Shown: positions 34,315-43,386 of the stretch, in pieces
Numbering within the stretch: the stretch's first letter is position 1
Layout: each line of letters begins with the position of its first letter
Assembly: GCF_947503125.1 (NCBI RefSeq)
Contig: NZ_CANNCR010000014.1
Location: forward strand, 29,811-93,810
Length of the DNA: 64,000 bases
From: an uncultured Metabacillus sp.
GTDB taxonomy: Bacteria > Bacillota > Bacilli > Bacillales > Bacillaceae
Reading direction: 5' to 3'
Notes under the pieces: model-generated
What the model was told of the DNA's origin: nothing
Database searches by the model: none
What the model saw: the letters and a program-made list of their open reading frames with translations, nothing else
Made by a program: the position numbers and the translations under genes

Positions 34315-35064
34315 ATGGAACTCACTTTATTATTGGAGTATGGCTGGGTTTTACTGATTTTGATTCTTTTAGAAGGCTTATTATCTGCTGACAATGCATT
34401 GGTTTTAGCTGTTATGGCAAAGCATTTACCTGCAGAACAGCAAAAAAGAGCGATTAATATTGGGTTGTTATTAGCCTTCATTTTTAGAATTGGTGCCATT
34501 TTTATTATTTCGTTTCTTTACAATGTTTGGCAAGTTCAAGCAATCGGTGCTGCTTATTTAATATTTATTGCGCTAAAGCATTTATTTAAAAAGCATGATG
34601 ACGGAAAAGAGAAAAAAGTGAGAAGCTATCGTATGACTGTTGCACAAATTGCCTTAGCTGATATTGCATTTGCCGTAGATTCAATTTTAGCTGCAGTTGC
34701 TCTTGTTATTGCCTTGCCAGATACAGCAATGGGGAATATCGGCGGTATGGATGCTGCTAAATTTATTGTTATATTATTAGGTGCTATAGCAGGTCTGATT
34801 GTCATCCGATTTGCAGCAGGATTTTTCGTTAAGCTACTAACAAAACGACCTAGCCTTGAAACAGCTGCTATGCTTTTGGTTGGATGGGTTGGGGTTAAGC
34901 TATTAATGCATACATTAGCTCATCCAGCTCTTCATATTATTTCACATGATTTTGTTGAAGGACCAATATGGAATACCATCTTCTGGGCTGTTATGCTTCT
35001 GATCGCATTAGGCGGTTGGTTTTTATCTAAAGAAAAAACAGAAGTACAGAGTAAGGAACATTAA
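34315..35064 (+). CDS. TerC family membrane protein (YjbE/YkoY type)
   Basis: A 249-residue integral membrane protein with about seven spans. The two family signatures are LLSADNALVLAVMAKHL near residue 22 and DIAFAVDSILAAVALV near residue 120, each with a membrane-buried aspartate thought to bind metal. Bacterial TerC proteins take part in manganese export and in metal loading of secreted enzymes. AGGAGG lies seven bases before the ATG. It stands alone with a strong terminator. Confidence 0.92.
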   Translation: MELTLLLEYGWVLLILILLEGLLSADNALVLAVMAKHLPAEQQKRAINIGLLLAFIFRIGAIFIISFLYNVWQVQAIGAAYLIFIALKHLFKKHDDGKEKKVRSYRMTVAQIALADIAFAVDSILAAVALVIALPDTAMGNIGGMDAAKFIVILLGAIAGLIVIRFAAGFFVKLLTKRPSLETAAMLLVGWVGVKLLMHTLAHPALHIISHDFVEGPIWNTIFWAVMLLIALGGWFLSKEKTEVQSKEH

Positions 35065-35077
35065 TTTCATTCATTTT

Positions 35078-35113
35078 AAAAAGAAGACCAAAATGGAATG
35101 GTCTTCTTTTTCG
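35078..35113 (+). terminator. Terminator of the TerC gene
   Basis: Stem AAAAAGAAGACCA / TGGTCTTCTTTTT with an 8-base loop. Confidence 0.9.
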
Positions 35114-35116
35114 ATA

Positions 35117-35335
35117 TTAATGTAATAATTGTTTCAATTGCTGTACATGTCTCCGACTCGTATCAATCACTTCTTCAGCAATTTGCTGACTTTGTGGATC
35201 TAAATCACCTTTTACAAGTTCTTCAGAATAATGAACACCATAGGAATCCATTCCCTTTAAAGTATCCTCAATGATCCCTTCTGTATCATTATATGGAATT
35301 TTCTCAAAAAGAAAGCCACTATAAGAATGTATAGG
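35117..35335 (-). pseudogene. C-terminal remnant of an unidentified helical protein
   Basis: An open minus-strand frame of about 72 codons without any start codon or ribosome binding site, stopping at 35117. It reads SGFLFEKIPYNDTEGIIEDT and ends in a helix, EEVIDTSRRHVQQLKQLLH. The ending is like that of ferritin-like or CotF-type helical bundle proteins, but identity is uncertain. It appears to be the tail of a gene whose 5' part was deleted. Confidence 0.5.
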
Positions 35336-35396
35336 TTAACATTTCCAATTAGCTGTGATAATATGTAGTTAATTCTTTATGAAGAGGTGAGATGAG

Positions 35397-36098
35397 TTGA
35401 GCAGAGTTGAGCAGAGTGCAAAATTAGCTTTAGAACGAATTATTTTTATCGGAAGAACCTTTGAAGAATACATGAAGATGTTCTCGCTTTCAAAGGAAGA
35501 GCTAAAAGGAAAGAAGATACTTGATTGTCCGGCAGGGGCTTGTTCGTTTACGGCTGTCGGTAATCATTTAGGCTTTAATGTTACTGCCTGTGACATTGCC
35601 TATTATCATTCAAGAGAGGATCTGAAAAAGAAAGGTCTTCAAGATATCGAACACGCGATGGAGCACATGGAACAAGTAAAAGGCAATTATGTTTGGGATT
35701 GCTTTCAAAATATTGATACCCTTAGAAAACACCGTTTACGAGCCTTAAACGAATGTACCGATGATATGAAAGAGGCAAATGAAAGATATGTTCCTGTAAC
35801 ATTGCCCTTTTTGCCATTTAAAGATGCGGAATTTGATATTCTACTGTCTGCCCATTTTTTGTTTACCTATGCAGACAGATTAAATTTCGATTTTCATAAA
35901 AATACGGTTACTGAATTATTAAGGGTGACAAAAGAGGAAGTTCGTATTTTTCCATTGGTTGATTTAGAAGGGAATCGATATGAACATCTTGATAAATTAA
36001 TAACCGATCTTACTCAAATGGGATTTGTTGTGGAAGAACGAAAAGTTCCTTATGAGTTTCAAGTAAATGCGAACTCGATGTTAATGATTAAAAAATAG
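35397..36098 (+). CDS. SAM-dependent methyltransferase-like protein
   Basis: A 233-residue class I methyltransferase-like protein. Motif I is [16 protein letters not shown] near residue 41, unusual in having CPAGACS instead of the common GxGxG, followed by the acidic end of strand 2 in [11 protein letters not shown]. The later strand [18 protein letters not shown] fits motif IV. The gene starts at TTG with GAGGTGA six bases upstream; the start lies in a tandem TTGAGCAGAG repeat that offers a second in-frame TTG nine bases later. The substrate is unknown. Confidence 0.78.
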   Translation: MSRVEQSAKLALERIIFIGRTFEEYMKMFSLSKEELKGKKILDCPAGACSFTAVGNHLGFNVTACDIAYYHSREDLKKKGLQDIEHAMEHMEQVKGNYVWDCFQNIDTLRKHRLRALNECTDDMKEANERYVPVTLPFLPFKDAEFDILLSAHFLFTYADRLNFDFHKNTVTELLRVTKEEVRIFPLVDLEGNRYEHLDKLITDLTQMGFVVEERKVPYEFQVNANSMLMIKK

Positions 36099-36162
36099 TT
36101 ACAAGGGGCAACGATTTTGCGTTGTCCTTTTCTTTGATGCGCTGTTAGAAGGGAGCCATGAT

Positions 36163-36687
36163 ATGAATTTTACAATGGAAGAAGCGATTGAGTTACTTGA
36201 GCGGACACCGAAAACATTGGAGTCTTTTTTAGTAGGTTTATCTGATAACTGGTTGCAATGTAATGAAGGGGAAGGTTCCTGGAATGTCTTCGAAGTAATT
36301 GATCATCTGATTGAAGGCGAAAAACATAACTGGATACCAAGATTAGCAATGATTCTTCGGGAAGGAGAAAGCAAACCATTTCCTGTTTTTGATCGTTTTT
36401 CTCACTTGAATCAATATTCTGAAAGTTCGATTGAAGAAAAGTTGCATGAATTTAAAACACGAAGAACGCAAAACATATCAAAACTAAAGAAGCTTATCGC
36501 TTCTGATACCCAACTTGAAATAACGGGATTTCACCCGTCATTTGGTGTAGTGAAGATAAGAGAATTGCTTTCAACCTGGGTTGTTCATGATTTAACACAT
36601 ATTGCTCAAATTGTCCGGGTAATGGCTAAAAGATACAAGGAAGATGTTGGTCCTTGGACGGAATATTTAGGAATATTAAAAAATTAA
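36163..36687 (+). CDS. DinB family protein
   Basis: A 174-residue four-helix-bundle protein of the DinB/YfiT superfamily. The three metal-ligand histidines of the family are seen in [10 protein letters not shown] near residue 47 and in [11 protein letters not shown] near residue 145. Members are metal-dependent thiol transferases or damage-inducible proteins; the role here is unknown. GAAGGGAG lies about eight bases before the ATG. It may be co-transcribed with the methyltransferase-like gene 65 bases upstream. Confidence 0.88.
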   Translation: MNFTMEEAIELLERTPKTLESFLVGLSDNWLQCNEGEGSWNVFEVIDHLIEGEKHNWIPRLAMILREGESKPFPVFDRFSHLNQYSESSIEEKLHEFKTRRTQNISKLKKLIASDTQLEITGFHPSFGVVKIRELLSTWVVHDLTHIAQIVRVMAKRYKEDVGPWTEYLGILKN

Positions 36688-36808
36688 TTCAATTAAATAT
36701 GGAAAAAGTGATTAAAATTTGAAAAGCATTACATATTACATAAAAAACAGAAGGAATTATGTTTTTAATGAAATCTTCTGCAAAGATCATATTGTAAGGG
36801 TGAATAGG

Positions 36809-37537
36809 ATGAACGGAAGAAAAAAGATTATAAGCTTCTTAATTATGGGAGCGATTTTTGCGGCATTACCAGTTAGTTCATTCGCGAAGGAACTAAATAA
36901 AGAACAAGTGGATTATGTTTCATTAGGTGATTCTCTTGCAGCAGGACAAACACCATATAGACAGCTTGGTGATGGATATGCTGATTATTTAGTGGATCGT
37001 TTTGAACAATCCAATTATCATGTTGATTTAACAAAATTTGGGGTATCTGGATTTAAAACAGTTAATGTCATAAATCAATTAATGACAAATGAAAATGGAA
37101 TTCAAGAAGCTATCAAACAAGCAGAGGTTGTTACACTAGATATTGGTGCTAATGATTTACTCACTTCATTAACTCAGATCCAACAGGACCCAGCTCAGGC
37201 AAAAGTTACGTTAGAAAGCATAAAAAAGAATCTATATGTTATTTTAGATAAAATCGGTAAACTAAATCCAAATGCAAACGTGTATGTCATGGGCTACTAT
37301 CATCCATTCCCACACTTACCTGAAGACCAGCAAGAAGCGTTATCGCCATTATTGGATGCATTAAATCAAACTATCCAAGGTGTCTCACAAGCGGCCAATG
37401 ATACCTTCGTACCGACAGAAAAAGTGATCGAAAAACAAGAAAAAGACTATATTCCAAATCCACATGATATCCATTTAAGCTCAGATGGGTATCAAGCTGT
37501 AGCAAAAGAATTTTGGAAAGCAATAATGAACTATTAA
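36809..37537 (+). CDS. Secreted SGNH/GDSL hydrolase
   Basis: A 242-residue exported esterase-like enzyme. ATG 36809 is chosen because it begins a proper signal peptide (MNGRKKIISFLIMGAIFAALP, cleavage after SSFA) and has AAGGGTGA upstream; an in-frame TTG at 36719 would bury that signal. The SGNH blocks are present: VSLGDSLAAG near residue 40, FGVSGFKT, GANDLL near 114 and DIHLSSDGY near 218 with the catalytic Asp and His. It resembles Bacillus secreted lipases/esterases acting on cell-wall acetyl groups or lipids; the substrate is unknown. Confidence 0.9.
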   Translation: MNGRKKIISFLIMGAIFAALPVSSFAKELNKEQVDYVSLGDSLAAGQTPYRQLGDGYADYLVDRFEQSNYHVDLTKFGVSGFKTVNVINQLMTNENGIQEAIKQAEVVTLDIGANDLLTSLTQIQQDPAQAKVTLESIKKNLYVILDKIGKLNPNANVYVMGYYHPFPHLPEDQQEALSPLLDALNQTIQGVSQAANDTFVPTEKVIEKQEKDYIPNPHDIHLSSDGYQAVAKEFWKAIMNY

Positions 37538-37551
37538 TTATTAGTAGTATA

Positions 37552-37578
37552 ATCCTTCCACTATTGGAGGGATATTTT
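37552..37578 (+). terminator. Likely terminator of the SGNH hydrolase gene
   Basis: Stem ATCCTTCCA / TGGAGGGAT with a 4-base loop followed by ATTTTC. Confidence 0.65.
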
Positions 37579-37809
37579 CATACGATTTGTTGTAAAACCA
37601 AGGGAAATAGCCCATTCTAATCATTTGCGAGGGAATTTCTCTGTGACGCAATAAAATTTTTATTAAAATTCAAAGGGATTTCAAACGAAGCTATCGGTAT
37701 GCTAATTGATGCGTGACTTTTTGGAATGCCAGGAGTATCATATTAAAATAATCAGTATGATCACAATCATAACTAACGAATTGATTTAATCAACTTGGAG
37801 GTACATAAA

Positions 37810-38649
37810 ATGACAATGAAAAAAGTATTAACAATCGCTGGATCTGATACAAGCGGTGGTGCAGGAATACAAGCAGATTTAAAAACGTTCCAAGAGCTAG
37901 GCGTATATGGAATGACATCCTTAACCGTTATCGCAACAATGGACCCAAATAATCACTGGCATCATCGTGTTTTTCCGATTTCAAATGATGCCTTGGAAGC
38001 GCAGCTGGATACAGCTTTGTCCGTCGGTATCGATGCTGTAAAAACAGGGATGCTAGGTACAGTTGAAACGATAGAAACAGCTGCAAGAAGAATAAAAGAG
38101 GCTGGATTAGAAAAGGTTGTCATCGATCCTGTCATGGTATGTAAAGGAGAGGATGAGGTTCTTAACCCTGATACAGCTGATGCATTGCGAGAGGTGATCG
38201 TACCGATTGCAACAGTTGTGACTCCTAACCTATTTGAAGCAAGTCAATTAGCGCAAATTGGACCAATCAAAACCATTGATGAAATGAAAGCAGCGGCAGT
38301 AAAAATTAATCAGCTTGGTGCCAAATATGTTGTGATCAAAGGCGGCAGCAAATTACAACATGACAAAGCTGTTGATTTATTATTTGATGGCAATGAATTC
38401 AAGCTTTATGAAAATGAAAAAATCGATACGACCTATATTCATGGTGCAGGCTGTACATTTTCTGCTGCGATTACAGCCGAACTGGCAAAAGGGAAATCAG
38501 TTTTAGAAGCGATTGACGTTGCAAAAGCTTTTATTACAGAAGCGATCCGCCATGGCTGGAAGCTAAATGAATATGTTGGACCGACCATGCATGGTGCATA
38601 CCGTTTGTACGGTGCCGGACGCTTGGAAACAGAACAGTTAAATAAATAA
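37810..38649 (+). CDS. pdxK: Pyridoxine kinase (ThiD-like)
   Basis: Phosphorylates pyridoxine, pyridoxal or pyridoxamine in vitamin B6 salvage. The 279-residue ribokinase-fold protein opens with [25 protein letters not shown], shared with hydroxymethylpyrimidine kinase ThiD, and has the anion hole and catalytic base in [15 protein letters not shown]. The residues around [13 protein letters not shown] and [11 protein letters not shown] match the B. subtilis PdxK subgroup rather than thiamine-operon ThiD. GGAGGTACATAAA precedes ATG 37810, with a TTG at 37795 inside that site rejected. It stands alone. Confidence 0.92.
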   Translation: MTMKKVLTIAGSDTSGGAGIQADLKTFQELGVYGMTSLTVIATMDPNNHWHHRVFPISNDALEAQLDTALSVGIDAVKTGMLGTVETIETAARRIKEAGLEKVVIDPVMVCKGEDEVLNPDTADALREVIVPIATVVTPNLFEASQLAQIGPIKTIDEMKAAAVKINQLGAKYVVIKGGSKLQHDKAVDLLFDGNEFKLYENEKIDTTYIHGAGCTFSAAITAELAKGKSVLEAIDVAKAFITEAIRHGWKLNEYVGPTMHGAYRLYGAGRLETEQLNK

Positions 38650-38663
38650 TGTAGCACAAAGAT

Positions 38664-38699
38664 AAGGGCAACTCGAATCAAATAGAGTTACCCTTTTTT
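38664..38699 (+). terminator. Terminator of pdxK
   Basis: Stem AAGGGCAACTC / GAGTTACCCTT with T residues. Confidence 0.88.
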
Positions 38700-38867
38700 A
38701 TTTTTATATAAAAGAAACGAGACAGTGAATCGAAATCTTCTTTCATCTCCATTAAACAACATTGGTAAAAATGCCAATCATTCACTAATGTTTTGTACTT
38801 GTAAACCTGTTAGCCTTGTACTTGGGCCTGTTTCAATTTAAAAAAAGAAAAACAGGAGGTTTACAAT

Positions 38868-39503
38868 ATGAAAAAATCATTTATTTTAACTTTTTCCGTT
38901 GCATTTGTACTTTCATATATCGTTTTTCCAACAAATTCATCACATGCTGAAGAAGTAGATGTGATTGAGACTGGTGACACGCTGCAATTAATTTTGGAAA
39001 AACATGATATTGAAATGAAGGATCCAGAAGTGATAGAAGATATTGCAATGAAGGAATCAGAAGTGATTGACGTACGTTTTTTAGAAAATGAACAATCAGA
39101 TATAGAACCAATGGCGCTTGTTGAAAAGAAAGAGGAAACTCTAACACTTACGAAAAAAGAAGAGAATTTGCTTGCACGACTTGTTCATGCAGAAGCAAAG
39201 GGTGAACCATTTGCTGGAAAGGTTGCCGTTGCAACTGTTGTATTGAATCGCGTTGAAGACGAACAATTCCCGGATACAGTGAAAGACGTTATTTATGAAG
39301 AAAATGCATTTGAGCCTGTTCAAAACGGCTCCATTAATGAACCTGCTAATAAAGAAGCGCACAAAGCTGTACAAGAAGCGTTGAAGAATGAAGATAAAAA
39401 TGATGAGTTGTTATATTTTTATAACCCGGAAACAGCAACGAGCGATTGGATTTTAACTCGAGAAGTAGTGAAAACGATTGGAAATCATGCATTTGCTATT
39501 TAA
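38868..39503 (+). CDS. Secreted cell-wall hydrolase of the SleB/CwlJ family
   Basis: A 211-residue exported protein. The signal peptide covers residues 1-27 (ending SSHA). A variable acidic linker runs to about residue 95, then the Hydrolase_2 domain starts with LLARLVHAEAKGEPFAGKVAVA, containing the catalytic glutamate, and continues with VVLNRVEDEQFPDTVKDVI. SleB and CwlJ cut spore cortex peptidoglycan; vegetative relatives such as YkvT exist. It lacks a LysM or PG-binding repeat, so it resembles the short CwlJ/YkvT forms. AGGAGG lies eight bases before the ATG. Confidence 0.9.
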   Translation: MKKSFILTFSVAFVLSYIVFPTNSSHAEEVDVIETGDTLQLILEKHDIEMKDPEVIEDIAMKESEVIDVRFLENEQSDIEPMALVEKKEETLTLTKKEENLLARLVHAEAKGEPFAGKVAVATVVLNRVEDEQFPDTVKDVIYEENAFEPVQNGSINEPANKEAHKAVQEALKNEDKNDELLYFYNPETATSDWILTREVVKTIGNHAFAI

Positions 39504-39506
39504 TAG

Positions 39507-39540
39507 GTGCGTACAGCATAATTGCTGACGCGCTTTTTTA
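39507..39540 (+). terminator. Terminator of the wall hydrolase gene
   Basis: Stem GCGT-AGCA / TGCT-ACGC followed by GCTTTTTT. Confidence 0.75.
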
Positions 39541-39550
39541 GTATTTTAAG

Positions 39551-39579
39551 CAAAAAAAATAACCTTCCAATGAAGGTTT
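39551..39579 (-). terminator. Terminator of rnpB
   Basis: On the minus strand AACCTTC / GGAAGGTT with eight T residues, just past the 3' end of the RNase P RNA. Confidence 0.85.
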
Positions 39580-39593
39580 TGCGTGTACGTTCC

Positions 39594-40010
39594 TGTTCGA
39601 TTAATGTTCGATAAGCCATGTTTTGTTCCTTTGTACTGAAGCGGTTTTACCCTCGTACTCAGGTGGCAATCATCTATCTACAGAGCACAGACTCTGTCCT
39701 TCCATCCGTTTGGATTCCTTCAGGAAGGTTCCCCTACCAAAATTTGGGTTTCTCGCTCGTGGGGTTTACCGCGTTCCATCTTATTGGTTTCCCAATAAAC
39801 TTCGTCACTGTGGCACTTTCAGGGATACTCGGCCATATCTTAGAAGACTTAGGCGTTTTTTCCCGCCGTCAATTCAGCTATAAAGCCAAATTGCCCTAAC
39901 TTATTAATTCGTTAGGCACGATCACTACAGGCATCTCAGCACTGTGCGAGCATGGACTTTCCTCTGCAGTAATCTCAATACTGCAGCGATTACCTGAACA
40001 TTAAATCAGT
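39594..40010 (-). ncRNA. rnpB: RNase P RNA, type B (Bacillus class)
   Basis: The catalytic RNA of RNase P, which matures tRNA 5' ends. On the minus strand the order of conserved blocks is that of B. subtilis: GGTAATCGCTGCAG, GAGGAAAGTCCATGCTCGCAC, GTGCTGAGATGCC, GTGCCTAACGAA, GAAAGTGCCACAGTGACG, GGAACGCGGTAAACCCC, GAGCGAGAAACCCAAATTT and, near the 3' end, GAACAAAACATGGCTTA. The element has the P5.1/P15.1-rich layout of type B. The ends are estimated by comparison with B. subtilis to within about ten bases. Protein-like frames on the plus strand here are spurious. Confidence 0.96.
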
Positions 40011-40025
40011 TATCGTACAACTATT

Positions 40026-40054
40026 AGTATAGTAAGAAATGTAGTGTTTATCAA
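40026..40054 (-). promoter_or_regulatory. Sigma-A promoter of rnpB
   Basis: On the minus strand TTGATA, a 17-base spacer and TATACT, ending about 15 bases before the estimated mature 5' end. Confidence 0.75.
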
Positions 40055-40181
40055 ACGTAATTATTGGAAAAGAGTTATCATTATATTTTAGATAATATTA
40101 TGATTAATAAATATCAATTCCTCTGCTTTTCCTTTAAAATAAAACAGAAGAATGTTAAAGATAAAGGGGATGCTAACGATC

Positions 40182-40526
40182 ATGACTAAACAATTTAAAA
40201 TGAAAACAGTATTAGTAACTGGATATGCAAAAGCCCCGCAAGGCAGTGCAATGTTTGAAATTTATAAAACGTCTGGAATTGTGTTGGAAATTGATTTTGA
40301 AACGAATGTCATTGTAAATGCAGAGTTTACCTTTGTAACAGATTTAGCACGTGATTTTTTGAGCAGATTAATTGTTGGGTATGATTTGTCAACCGGATTA
40401 GATTCACTCATCCAGAGAATAGAAGCTCATTACTATACACAATCAACAAATTCAGTGATTGTCGCATTAAAAGCTGCATATAAACGGTATATAGAAAAAA
40501 AGAAAAAAATTGAAGAGATGTCTTGA
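40182..40526 (+). CDS. DUF3870 domain protein
   Basis: A 114-residue cytosolic protein matching DUF3870: VLVTGYAKAPQGSAMFEIYKTSGIVLEID at the start, LSRLIVGYDLSTGLDSLIQRIE in the middle and SVIVALKAAYKRYIEKKKK at the end. Function is unknown. AAAGGGGA lies about 11 bases before ATG 40182; an earlier in-frame ATG at 40152 has no site. A long hairpin separates it from the CoA-transferase operon that follows on the same strand. Confidence 0.82.
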   Translation: MTKQFKMKTVLVTGYAKAPQGSAMFEIYKTSGIVLEIDFETNVIVNAEFTFVTDLARDFLSRLIVGYDLSTGLDSLIQRIEAHYYTQSTNSVIVALKAAYKRYIEKKKKIEEMS

Positions 40527-40639
40527 ACCTGCTAGATTCATTTGTTACTATAAATTAGACGTAACTAAAAACGCTAACAAACTTACGGACGGATAGTGTC
40601 TTCTTAATGATGAAATATACCCATTTCATACGAATTAAG

Positions 40640-40714
40640 AAAGCCCAGCTTATCCATTGGAAGTAAGGAAATGTTTTGTATTTCCTTTTTCTTATGGCCA
40701 AGACTGGGCTTTTT
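40640..40714 (+). terminator. Long branched hairpin terminator before the CoA-transferase operon
   Basis: Outer stem AAAGCCCAG / CTGGGCTTT, an inner stem CCAT...AAGGAAAT / ATTTCCTT...ATGG, then a T-run. It probably ends the DUF3870 transcript. Its length and the 90 bases to the next start would also allow a leader-attenuator role. Confidence 0.7.
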
Positions 40715-40804
40715 GTATACTCCGAAAAGTCCAGCGCTAAGTAGTAAAATGAGCTGTTGAAAAAGGAATCACAGTCATTTACAAAATATAAAGGAGGAAA
40801 AAGA

Positions 40805-41488
40805 GTGGGAAAAAAGAGAGCGATTGAAGACGCGACCCGCCCAATTACAAAAGGATCAACAATTATGGTAGGCGGATTTGGGCTTGTTGGAGCACCTCTA
40901 ACCTTAATTGATGCACTTACAAAGCATGACGCCAATGAGCTAACCATTATTAGTAATAATTTAGGGGAGGCAGGTAAGGGACTTGGGGAGCTGCTGAGAC
41001 AAGGAAAGATCAAAAAAGCAATCGGTTCCTATTTCACAAGTAATCGGGAGGTGGCTGAAATGTATCATGCTGGTAAGATCGATGTTCAGCTTTTGCCTCA
41101 AGGAACGTTTTCCGAGTCAATAAGAGCAGGAGGTGCTGGCATAGGTGGATATTATACACCAACCTCTGTCTCAACCGAGCTTGCCAAGGGGAAAGAGATA
41201 AGAGACATTGATGGCCGATTATACTGTTTTGAGCCTGCTCTTAAAGCTGATTTTGCTCTTATCAGAGCACATAAAGCAGATGAATTAGGAAACCTGACCT
41301 ACTATAAAACAGCAAGAAATTTCAACCCGATAATGGCAACAGCTGCCGATTATGTGATTGTTGAAGTAGATGAAATTGTTAAGACAGGAATGCTGAATCC
41401 CGAGGAAATTGTGACACCTCATCTCTATGTTGATGCGCTAATCTATAGTGAAAAAATCTTAACGAAAGAAGGGGTGATCATAAGATGA
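40805..41488 (+). CDS. 3-oxoacid CoA-transferase, subunit A
   Basis: Alpha subunit (227 residues) of a heteromeric CoA-transferase that moves CoA between succinyl- or acetyl-CoA and a 3-ketoacid such as acetoacetate. The signature GSTIMVGGFGLVGAPLTLIDAL lies near residue 20 and NNLGEAGKGLGELL near 52, as in the AtoD/ScoA/YodS group. GTG 40805 has AAAGGAGG seven bases upstream. The stop overlaps the next start by four bases, so the two subunits are translationally coupled. With the thiolase downstream it would convert acetoacetate to acetyl-CoA. Confidence 0.92.
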   Translation: MGKKRAIEDATRPITKGSTIMVGGFGLVGAPLTLIDALTKHDANELTIISNNLGEAGKGLGELLRQGKIKKAIGSYFTSNREVAEMYHAGKIDVQLLPQGTFSESIRAGGAGIGGYYTPTSVSTELAKGKEIRDIDGRLYCFEPALKADFALIRAHKADELGNLTYYKTARNFNPIMATAADYVIVEVDEIVKTGMLNPEEIVTPHLYVDALIYSEKILTKEGVIIR

Positions 41489-42135
41489 ACACGCTTTTAA
41501 AACCGAAAGAAAGCATTGCCATGCGAGCAGCTAAAGAATTACAGGATGGACACATCGTGAACCTTGGGATTGGGATTCCGACACTTGTCAGCAAGTATAT
41601 TGATTCATCTTCGATTTTTTTACACACAGAAAACGGTTTATTAGGGGTTGATGACCTAAAGCAAGAGATTGATCCATTGCTGGTTAATGCCGGCAAGCTG
41701 CCAGTAGGTGAAGCGAACGGAGCCGCTTATTTTGACAGTGCGGATTCATTTGCGATGATCCGCGGCGGACATATTGATGTTGCCATTTTAGGTGCGCTTC
41801 AGGTAGATGAATCGGGATTGATTGCCAATTGGGCAATACCTGGTGAAACGATAATGGGTGTTGGTGGGGCAATGGATTTAATGAGCGGAGCGAAAAGAAT
41901 TATTGTGACAACCAACCATACAAATAAAAAGGGGGAGCCTAAGCTTGTTAAAACATGCACATACCCAATCACCTCCAATCGGAAGGTAGATATGATCATC
42001 ACGGAATTAGCTGTATTTGAAAGGCAAGATAACATACTGACACTTATTGAACTGATGCCAGGGGTAACTCTTGATGAAGTAAAAAGAAAAACAGAAAGTG
42101 ATTTTGCTATCGCTGATACAATTAAGGAGGGATGA
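41485..42135 (+). CDS. 3-oxoacid CoA-transferase, subunit B
   Basis: Beta subunit (216 residues) carrying the catalytic glutamate, Glu49 in FLHTENGLLG, which forms the glutamyl-CoA thioester. GIGIPTLVSKYID and PVGEANGAAYFDS are other signatures. It starts inside the stop region of subunit A (ATGA overlap) and is followed three bases later by the thiolase gene, a tightly coupled operon. It resembles AtoA/ScoB/YodR. The acid substrate (acetoacetate or another 3-ketoacid) is not determined by sequence. Confidence 0.93.
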   Translation: MNTLLKPKESIAMRAAKELQDGHIVNLGIGIPTLVSKYIDSSSIFLHTENGLLGVDDLKQEIDPLLVNAGKLPVGEANGAAYFDSADSFAMIRGGHIDVAILGALQVDESGLIANWAIPGETIMGVGGAMDLMSGAKRIIVTTNHTNKKGEPKLVKTCTYPITSNRKVDMIITELAVFERQDNILTLIELMPGVTLDEVKRKTESDFAIADTIKEG

Positions 42136-42138
42136 AAC

Positions 42139-43335
42139 ATGGAAAATGAGGTTTATATAGTAAGTGCCCAAAGAACCCCGATTGGGAAACTAGGAGGAGC
42201 TTTGGTTAATATTCAGCCAGATGAGCTATTGCTACCATTGTATGAAGATCTTCGCTCAAAACAGCTGATTCCAATAGAGTCAATCAATGAGGTGATTATC
42301 GGTCAGGCAAAGCAGACACAAGACCAATCAAATATTGCACGTTATTCTCTCCTTTCAGCAAGGTTTCCTGAATCAATACCTGGATATACTGTCAATCGCC
42401 AATGCGGCTCAGGAATGCAAGCGATCCAAAATGCATACATGAGCATAAAAGCAGGAATGGCTGATGCGGTGATAGCCGGCGGGGTTGAAAGTATGAGTAC
42501 CGCCCCTTATTATTTGAGAAATGCCCGCTTTGGATATCGCTCAGGGAATGCTGAATTGTTAGATCCTAACAAAGAAAGTCAGCCGGGTTCACAGCCGCAA
42601 GACATGTACGGTAGACTAACAATGGGACTAACTGCTGAGAATCTTGCTCAGGATTATGACATAAGTCGGAAGGAACAGGATGAATTCGCATTGAATAGTC
42701 AACAAAAGGCAGCAATTGCTATTCAGAACGGTCTTTTTAAAGATGAAATTATCCCTGTTTATGTGCCACAAAGAAAAGAAGCACCAAAGCCATTTACACA
42801 GGATGAACATCCAAGAGAAACAAATCTTGACATGCTTTCTGCACTTAAACCTGTCTTTTTGGAAGGAGGAACCGTAACGGCAGGTAATTCATCGGGTTTA
42901 AATGATGGCGCTTCCATGCTTTTGCTTGTGTCAAAGCGGGTACTCAATCAGTACAATTTATCACCGCTAGCCAAAATCATCGGTATGGGAGTAAGCGGAG
43001 TAGCGCCTGATCGAATGGGCATCGGTCCTGTTCATGCTTCTAAACAAGCGTTGAAATCTGCTTCGTTATCGTTAGACGATATCGATCTGATCGAATTAAA
43101 TGAAGCATTTGCTGCACAGTCACTTGCCGTCATAAAAGAACTTCAATGTCCTTTAGAAAAGGTGAATGTCAACGGTGGTGCCATCGCCTTAGGTCACCCG
43201 ATCGGAAACAGCGGCTCGAGAATCAGTGTCACATTGATTCATGCACTGCGTAAACGAAAGAAAAAATATGGATTAGCAACACTTTGTACTGCTGGAGGAC
43301 AGGGAATTGCCACTGTTTTTGAAAATTGTATTTAG
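42139..43335 (+). CDS. Acetyl-CoA acetyltransferase (thiolase)
   Basis: A 398-residue thiolase. The acyl-accepting Cys89 is in NRQCGSGMQAI, the catalytic histidine in GGAIALGHPIGNSGSR, and the proton-donor cysteine in LATLCTAGGQG near the C-terminus. It cleaves acetoacetyl-CoA to two acetyl-CoA or runs the reverse condensation. It lies three bases after the CoA-transferase with AAGGAGGG within that gene's 3' end. The operon has no 3-hydroxybutyrate dehydrogenase, so the entering substrate is probably the ketoacid itself. Confidence 0.95.
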   Translation: MENEVYIVSAQRTPIGKLGGALVNIQPDELLLPLYEDLRSKQLIPIESINEVIIGQAKQTQDQSNIARYSLLSARFPESIPGYTVNRQCGSGMQAIQNAYMSIKAGMADAVIAGGVESMSTAPYYLRNARFGYRSGNAELLDPNKESQPGSQPQDMYGRLTMGLTAENLAQDYDISRKEQDEFALNSQQKAAIAIQNGLFKDEIIPVYVPQRKEAPKPFTQDEHPRETNLDMLSALKPVFLEGGTVTAGNSSGLNDGASMLLLVSKRVLNQYNLSPLAKIIGMGVSGVAPDRMGIGPVHASKQALKSASLSLDDIDLIELNEAFAAQSLAVIKELQCPLEKVNVNGGAIALGHPIGNSGSRISVTLIHALRKRKKKYGLATLCTAGGQGIATVFENCI

Positions 43336-43386
43336 GGTGAAAGAAGCGGGAATGGCAGACAACTTTTAACCTTAGGGGGTAAAACG

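Noticed and set aside
39618..39899. Two overlapping plus-strand ORFs of 93 and 86 codons
   Set aside because: They are antisense to the RNase P RNA gene, whose conserved blocks cover the same bases; there is no ribosome binding site and the composition follows RNA structure.
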